From contig VWZX01001934.1 of assembly GCA_013399015.1 (NCBI GenBank), positions 38,416-102,415 on the forward strand: a DNA stretch of 64,000 nucleotides. The letters run 5' to 3'. The notes below the pieces were generated by a model. It was not told where the DNA came from. It saw nothing but the letters and a program-made list of their open reading frames with translations, and did no database searches. Within the stretch, counting starts at the first letter, position 1. Each line of letters starts with the position of its first letter. Of the stretch, positions 57,901-64,000 are shown one piece after another. This DNA is from Galbula dea (Eukaryota > Chordata > Aves > Piciformes > Galbulidae). The translations under genes and the position numbers were made by a program.

Positions 57901-60900
57901 TAGATCAGAATCCCACCCTATCAAGTGAAGTAAGCTTGTGTTTGGTTGGCTTGCTAGGACTCTGGGCAGTGATTAAGCTGCAATCCTATCTGAAAATGTG
58001 CAGTCAGTTCCTCCACACTTCTGAGCATTCATACCCTGTGATCAGCACAGTCTCACCCTGATCTGCTTATATTCCATCACACAGCCCACACAACAATTAA
58101 TCTTTATTACTAATTTTCATCTAATTGTTCTCTTCACTGTACCTATTGCATGGGCAAAATTACTTTCTCCCTGTTGTAAGAAGAAGGAAGATGACCTGGA
58201 CCTTCTTCACGGCCCAGGAGGGGCAGGGAGCTCTCAGCTCACTTTCCTTCTAGCAACACATTTCCCTCACTCCCTCTAGTACTATACCTACCTCCTGCTG
58301 CTTGTCATGAGCACTATATACAGCATTTATCCCTGTAAAGTGATTATCTCCAAGTTAACCCCCAGAGACATAACCTAGCTGCTTCCTGAGATGCTGAGGC
58401 ACAGGAGATGGAGGAATGATTGAGGATGGGTGAGGTGCACGAGCGATGGGAACCATCTTCCTGCTCACAATGTGCCTGGCTAGAGGGAGTCACCTCCTGG
58501 GATTCATTCAAAAGCTTTGTTCTCTGCTTCCTAACCAGATAATATTCAACTGTAGATGGTTTGTGCAGCCTGTCCTTTTGCTTGTCATAAGATCATTTTG
58601 GTTGGAAGAGACCTTTAAGATTAATAAGTCCAACAATTAACCAGCACTGCCAGGGCACCACTAAAGCATGGCCCTGAGCAACACATCTCAGCTTTGAAAC
58701 CCCTCCAGGGATGGTGACTCCACCACTGCCCTGGGCAGCCTGGGCCAGGACTTGACAACTCTCCTGGGGAAGAAATTGTTCCTTGTATCCAACTTAAACC
58801 TCTCTTGGCACAATCTTGAGGCCGTTTCTTCTTGTCCTGTCACTTTTTATCTGGGAGAAATGACCAACCCACACCTGGCTCTGACCTCCTTTCAGGGAGC
58901 TGGAGAGAGTGAGAAGGTCTCCCCTGATCCTCCTTTTGTCCAGGCTGAACAGCCCCAGAATGATGTTTAATGATGTCCAGCAAAACAGAGTGAGGCCATT
59001 GGGGCATAACACCAACATGGAGTTGTTCACATTGAACCAGAGGCACAGCAGGACTAGATTGTGTGAATTTAGGCAATTGGAATGGATGAGACTGGATGTG
59101 CTGCATCTGACAACAAGGTCAAAGGAAGGTTATGACAAGAAAATAATTTGGTTTGCAAAGAAAACTTTGGAGAAGAAAAAATTGCTTCATTTTTGTGAAC
59201 TTCTGGTCCCTCTAAGTATTGTCACTAAGAATCATCAGTCCCATTCACCCTTAGAAATCTTGAAGGTGCAATCCACACCACTGCCCACACTGCTGCCACA
59301 AAGGTCTTGTCTGCAGCTCTCCAGGTGCCACACCAGGCCACTAAATCTCAGCTTTTCCTGTGCAGAAGAAGAATGTATTCATCTGCTCTCAGAGATCTGA
59401 ACTGACACTGACAGGCTCCCAGGAAGGGTTTTTCTGAGCTATCTAAGGGATCCTCAGAGCATCTGCATGATGCCATGAAAGAAAATATGATTTATATTTT
59501 AGAAAGAATAAATATTTTCCAATTTAGATCCCTTGTTTGGATACATTGGTAAGTGACTGGATGTTCAATGCCTGCCAGAGATTCTTTTGGTTTGTAAAAG
59601 TGAAGCCCTAGTAAAAGTACCATAAATTTATGAGGCCACATCAGCAGCTGTAGAGAAATTAAATAGCAGTTTCTTGAGAAGACAGAGAAGTGGAGAGTGT
59701 GGCAGAAGGGACTTGGACTGGTGTCCACCAGCACCACCCAGAAAAGGGAGTCACAACTCTCACCTTTCGGGGTAGGAGAGGAAAACCTTGGGATCTGTCA
59801 TGGCACATTTACCATGCCCAGTTGTCAGATCAGGAATGACAAACCAGCATTTCCTCTTGGCTCCACCTTCTCAGGCACGCTAATGTTGGAGGAGAGCTCA
59901 GGAGGCTGTCAACTTACTGCATCATTTCATAATCTCGTGCCTCTTGATTCAACCCAGGTGCCTCCAAGCGGTGGGGATAGTTGTGTAGCCCCACAGAACC
60001 CAGCTAGGCACCCCTTCTGTGGTGTGCAAAAGCACAAAGCCTTGGCAGATGCTGAGGGAGGAGGTGCAAGGGCTCAGCCCCTGCAAGGTCTGCCCAGCAG
60101 CAGGGCCAGCACTGCAGCTGAGCCTGCACTGAGCATGTGCTGCCTGCCCATCCTGCTGCTCTACCTCCAACAACAACCAGCCACCACGGCCAGGAGAAAC
60201 CACCCTGAGGTGGCAGGGAGGAAAGAGAGAAAGAGAGCTGCTGGGCTGGGGGAAGCAAGCTCCATTTTCATTCCTGGGATTTGTTTGTTTAATAGGAAAA
60301 TCTTCCCAAGGGGGATGAGCTCCTGGGCACTAGCCTCAGACAGCTGCAGCTGCTCTCCCTTCAGCCAGGATTTGCTTTTGCTGCCGACAAAGAAGAAAAT
60401 AATGAAGAAAGCAACCAAGACTCTCCCCTTAATTTAGGGATTTGCTTGCCTTTCCCTCCTGCCATTCCAGGCTGCTCTCCATTCCTACTGTAAGTGCTAT
60501 CAGCCATGGGGAGCTACTCCCTGCGCAGGCAACTGGGCGAGGCTCAGCTGCTTCGGCACAGGGAAGGGAACTGTTCCTTCCCCTCCGTCCCCTCCTGCCT
60601 CAGGACTGCTTTCCCCACGACTTTCTGCTCCTGGAAATTGTGATTTCTCTGAAGCACGCCATGATCCTAAGAAACTGCACCGTTGGGAGGATGAAATATG
60701 CCAGAGGCGTGTGGTGGGTTGGGAGGGTGAGAATTGCCCCAGCTGGAAAATGCATCTTATGCCCAGGCACGTTTCAGCCGCCACTTCATCCAACTCAAGT
60801 TCGATGCAACCTTGGTTTTGCTGGCTGCTAAGCCTGAGCCATCCCTCCCACCCCCACTCTGCAAACAAGGTCCAATCCTGCTCTCAGGGGGAAGGCAGGC

Positions 60901-62408
60901 AGATGGGTGGGACCTCCGGAGCGTGCTCTGCCGCACACGGTCATGGAGACAGGGATGCTCAGGGGGATAGGTACAATGGCTGCAATTGTCTGTCACAGAG
61001 ACACAGTTTTACAAGGCTGCTGTACCATCTTTAATCAGCACATGCAAAGCTCTCTCAGGATCAGCTGCACCCTTACCCAGCCACCCACCCCTTTCCATCT
61101 TGCTGTCCTCCTCTCTCCTTCATCTATTAGTCTTTTAAAGGGAGAAAATGCACAGTGGGAAATAAGGGCAAAGGCCAGTGAAAAGAGTAAGAACTGCTAC
61201 CTGCTCTCCTCTGGCTGCTTCCCAGCCTGCTGGGGCACAAAGCGCTGCCTGTATTTCTCTTTTGTCTGCTGTTCCCCTTTAGTCCTCCATCCCAGCCCTC
61301 TATCTCAGTCCTGCATCCTGTCCTGCATCCCAGCCCTGTATCTCAGCTTCCATCCCAGCCCTCCAACCCAGCCCTCCAACCCACCCCTCCAGGATTCCTC
61401 TTCCCCTAGCCAAGCCCTTTTCCATGCACTGCAGATTTCAGAGCTATCAGAAGAGAAAACTTGGGCTTTTTAAAGAAGAAGATCCCCTAACCACCCCCCT
61501 CCCCTGCTCACTGTACCACTGCAGGCTTTTCTTCTCCTTCACCTGCATCCCCAGTTTCAGCCATTTGAATCTCTCCTCCCCAGTTAGAAGGGACAAGACA
61601 GGTCTCTAGTTAATGGCTGGACCGAAGCAGCAGAGCATCCTCCGGGCACGATGCCATCCTGCAGCCAGACCCAGCCCGGAGCCAGGGCAGCTGTGCTGGG
61701 CTTCCCACCAGTGCTGCAGGAAGGAGGAAGAGCTTCCCTTGCAGCATCTCCTCTCACCCAACGCCATCAGAGGACCCCTCCCCTGGAGCATCTTCCAAGG
61801 GAGAAATGTGAACAGCAGAAAAAAATCTAGGGATGGGAAGCCCTTGAGAAGACACAAACCTCAGCCAGATTACTCTGCTTGGGCTTGGGGGAGATTTCTA
61901 GGGCATTTCTGCCAGCCTCTTCTCTGTGTTTTTCTTTCCATTAGCCAAAAAGGGAATTTCTTTCCATTTTTGTTTAGTCAACAAACCCCAAAGTGTTAAT
62001 TGCTGATTTGTCTGCATCCAGCCACACAGCATGCAATAAAAAGAAGGCTGTATCACGTAAGGACAATAATAATTAATTGGCAGCAGCATCTTCATCTTCT
62101 CAGGGCACAAGGTAACAGCAGCAATATTATCAATAGGCAAATTTATCACATGTGGATTCCCATTAAAATCAAAAGCCCACCTGCTATCTTGCATCAGAGG
62201 GGGGTGTGGATGGGGGAGGAAGGGGAACAATGCTACCATAGCAGCTGCCTCCTCAGCAGAGAGCTCCCCTGAAATGCACCAAAACCCAAAATAAAGCTTC
62301 AAAAATAAACCCCCAAGAAATCCCCAAACTCGGAGGGTTCTGTCTGGGGGCTGAGGTAGAAGCCTCCCCCAAGAAGACGCCTGTCCTACCTGAGACGGTG
62401 CTGGCCAT
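51935..62408 (-). CDS. STMN3: STMN3, stathmin-3 (SCLIP)
   Basis: Five coding exons: 62390-62408, 54514-54609, 53885-54060, 52487-52678, 51935-51994. All GT-AG, phases agree, 543 nt, 180 residues, equal to mammalian STMN3. A neuronal stathmin that binds tubulin heterodimers and promotes microtubule disassembly on Golgi and vesicle membranes. Visible: start MASTVS, the membrane-anchoring segment LSLLSLICSCF with the two cysteines that are palmitoylated in this family, YQYG/DMEVKQLDKRASGQSFEV at the start of the stathmin-like domain, proline-directed serines (SPSDLSPESP), then the long tubulin-binding helix (RRLEAAEERRK to LREKELHAAEVRRNKEQ) and the end EEISG. The first exon holds only six codons plus one base, as in the family. 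Intron 1 is 7.8 kb. Confidence 0.98.
53238..53670 (-). repeat. CR1 LINE 3' fragment in STMN3 intron 3
   Basis: CR1 3' end in reverse complement (gaatcatagagtcacagtc onward), sense to STMN3, about 210 bp from exon 3. Confidence 0.92.
55525..55892 (+). repeat. CR1 LINE 3' fragment in STMN3 intron 1
   Basis: Plus-strand CR1 ending with the diagnostic tail gtgattctatgattctat. Antisense to STMN3. Confidence 0.93.
56100..56152 (-). repeat. CR1 LINE terminal scrap
   Basis: Only the last ~50 bp of a CR1 (aatcacagaatcatttagg, agatcatcaagtg) in reverse complement. Confidence 0.85.
56340..56700. promoter_or_regulatory. CpG-rich segment in STMN3 intron 1 with RE1-like half site
   Basis: GC-rich island, unlike its AT-rich surroundings, with a ccggtaccgggg motif and a TTCAGCACCAC sequence at 56645-56655 that equals the left half of the RE1/NRSE. 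The right half is degraded. It may be an alternative promoter or a neuronal control element. Confidence 0.5.
56700..57010 (-). repeat. CR1 LINE 3' fragment in STMN3 intron 1
   Basis: CR1 3' end in reverse complement directly after the CpG-rich segment (tcatctagtccaacccctgc onward). Confidence 0.9.
57011..58585. other. STMN3 intron 1, unique AT-rich sequence
   Basis: No repeat family or exon recognised. Confidence 0.5.
58588..58975 (-). repeat. CR1 LINE 3' fragment in STMN3 intron 1
   Basis: CR1 3' end in reverse complement (gatcattttggttggaagag onward). Older CR1 sequence may continue to about 59,040. Confidence 0.9.
59110..62380. other. STMN3 intron 1, promoter-proximal part
   Basis: Unique sequence with no recognised exon. 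It contains the minisatellite at 61.28 kb. Confidence 0.5.
61282..61392. repeat. Short minisatellite (CATCCCAGCCCT-like)
   Basis: Repeats of an approximately 9-21 base unit: catcccagccct, ctgcatcctgt, atcccagccctgtatctcag, ccaacccagccct. Confidence 0.75.
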
Positions 62409-62610
62409 GCTGCTGCGTTGCGGCGGGTGCAGACTTGGGTGCTGCAGGAGCTGCGGGTGCTGCAGTGCTGCGGGAGGGGAGGATTGACTCAGCTGGAGGG
62501 GGCTGCAGCCATCCACGGTGGGGAGAGGCTGGAGAGAGCCCACGGAGAGGGAGGGAAGGGCTACGAAGAAAGAGAAGGGTCACTAGTTGGGAATATTAAT
62601 GAGGGGAGCA
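62409..62610 (-). promoter_or_regulatory. STMN3 5' UTR and promoter region
   Basis: Sequence upstream of the STMN3 ATG, moderately GC-rich (tgctgcgttgcggcgggtgc). It has an AP-1 type TGACTCA near 62,486 and an AT-rich ATTAATATT on the minus strand near 62,595. The start site cannot be fixed. Confidence 0.5.
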
Positions 62611-63945
62611 GGGCCTCCTTTCCTGGGTGGCTTGGATGGTAGATCCCTCCCAGGCAAGGCTGCCTGCCAGAAGCACAGAGCCACGGTGGGGAGGGAAGGG
62701 GGAGAGGAGACACACCCAGCCAGGCTCTGGCAGAAGAGGATTTTTCCTCCTCTTCCTCCCTTTCTTGTCTGTTCTCAGCAAAGCTGAACTGCTTCTTGTT
62801 CCCCTACTGAAAGCAGAAATAAGCCAAGTCGTTGATTTTCATATGCAATTTTTGTTGGTTTGGGGTTTTTTTAAGCCACCCATCCCCAGGCAGTGACCAC
62901 CTGCAAGGCTGGGGCTGGGGTCTGGCTTAGCTAGGCTGAGGTGTAAAACCCACAGCCGGCAGCAGCTTTAGCAGGCAGAAAGGGAGGAGGGGTCCCAGAC
63001 AGGTTCAGCATTTTTTAGGTGTGTTGGGTTTTGCACCAGAGTTGGGGCATAAAAGGGGCTGCAGGTGCTGAGGGGAGAAACTGCTGTAAAAGTCGAGGAG
63101 GCAGAGCAGAATGGAGCCTTCTGGATTCATCTGGACTTCTCTGGTTTCTCTCCTCACCCAGGCATCAGGAGCTCTTTTATTTTGCTTTTCTTTGATGTTT
63201 TCTATCCTTTCCACTTGTGACTGTTGCTAGGGCCCAATCCAGCTGTGCTTTTGGAGCATCACACACTTCTGGGACCACAGAACCACCTCCAGTCCCTCCT
63301 GCCAGCTGTCCCCATCACCTGTGGGTGCCCAAACCTCACCCTGGGGCTCGTGGCTGTGATCCCATCGACCCTCCCAGCCCCGGCCCTCTGGAGCCCAACG
63401 TTATCCTGCTGCCTGCACATCTCCCCCACCCCCAAACCTGCCAGCACACTGCAATGCAGACATTCCCCCAAAATCCCAGCAGCTGCAGGGGCATACTGGT
63501 TGCTGGAGCAGCTGCTGGTGCTCTGGCTTGACCAGAGGCAGAAGTCACAGCCAGGTCCTGCTAAATTCAGCTCAAGAGAGAGAGATTTTCCTTTTTTCTT
63601 CCTTTCCCCCCTGTCTAAAAGCCTCCTATTGCTTCAACATGGTATGTAAAAATAATAATAATAAAATAGGATAGAAAATCAGTCTAATTGGGAGTAATAT
63701 GAACATTAGTCACAAATGTTCAATGTGTGCTTGGAACAGGAGTGTCTGTGTCACCATTAACTGCTCCCTGTGGGGTCCAAGGCTTGTTTTGTGGTTGCTC
63801 TCCCTCAGTTTTCTCCTTGGGTTGAATCTTTATGACATTACAGGTGATCCTGAAGTCACCAGGCTGAATTGTTCCTGTTGCAGAGCCACACTCCCAGTTA
63901 ACAGCTGAAGCTTTCCCAGGCACTGGGATGCTGGAATCACAGGGA
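62611..63945. other. STMN3 5' flank, nothing recognised
   Basis: No coding exon with familiar motifs on either strand. In particular there is no RTEL1 first exon. Confidence 0.5.
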
Positions 63946-63947
63946 AG

Positions 63948-64000
63948 ATTCAGACTGGATGGGAGGAAGAAATGTTTCACACTGAGGGAGGTGAGAGCCT
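63948..64000 (+). repeat. CR1 LINE fragment cut by the window end
   Basis: Plus-strand CR1 (gaggaagaaatgtttcacac, tgagggaggtgagagcct), continuing outside the window. Confidence 0.8.

Overview
This is a piece of a bird chromosome. It contains large intron-rich genes, about nineteen copies or fragments of the avian LINE CR1, one probable solo LTR, GC-rich CpG islands, and the vertebrate gene order HELZ2-GMEB2-STMN3 (known from human 20q13.33 and expected on a bird microchromosome region). The high CR1 load would suit a CR1-rich lineage such as Piciformes, but the species cannot be fixed from the sequence. All three protein-coding genes lie on the minus strand.

Layout: (1) 1-19,843 holds HELZ2, whose 20 coding exons I traced splice site by splice site. 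All introns are GT-AG, the phases agree throughout and the coding total is 8,529 nt. A probable 5' UTR exon and TATA promoter with interferon-response-like elements lies near 25,340-25,520, and a perfect ISRE lies at 27,668-27,680. The first coding exon contains one in-frame TGA next to a GC-rich minisatellite. (2) 19,903-30,150 is HELZ2 intron 1 plus intergenic DNA with an LTR, CR1 copies and a C-rich minisatellite. (3) 30,160-44,150 holds GMEB2, 9 coding exons and 533 residues, with its CpG-island promoter around 43,880-44,150 partly lost in a 142-base N gap. (4) 44,200-51,934 has no recognisable coding exon and no CR1. Part of it may be a long alternative 3' UTR of STMN3. (5) 51,935-62,408 holds STMN3, 5 coding exons and 180 residues. 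Its large first intron carries CR1 copies and a small CpG-rich segment with half of an RE1/NRSE-like site. (6) 62,409-64,000 is the STMN3 5' flank. No start of RTEL1 is visible there.

The genes are neighbours by ancient synteny and not members of one pathway. HELZ2 is an interferon-inducible nuclear co-activator and RNA helicase/RNB-type nuclease, GMEB2 a SAND-domain DNA-binding factor that modulates glucocorticoid responses, and STMN3 a neuronal palmitoylated microtubule regulator. No CRISPR array, tRNA, rRNA or exogenous virus was seen. The most notable observations are the in-frame stop in HELZ2, its interferon-type promoter and ISRE, the large CR1-free noncoding block upstream of GMEB2, and the sense-strand bias of the CR1 copies.
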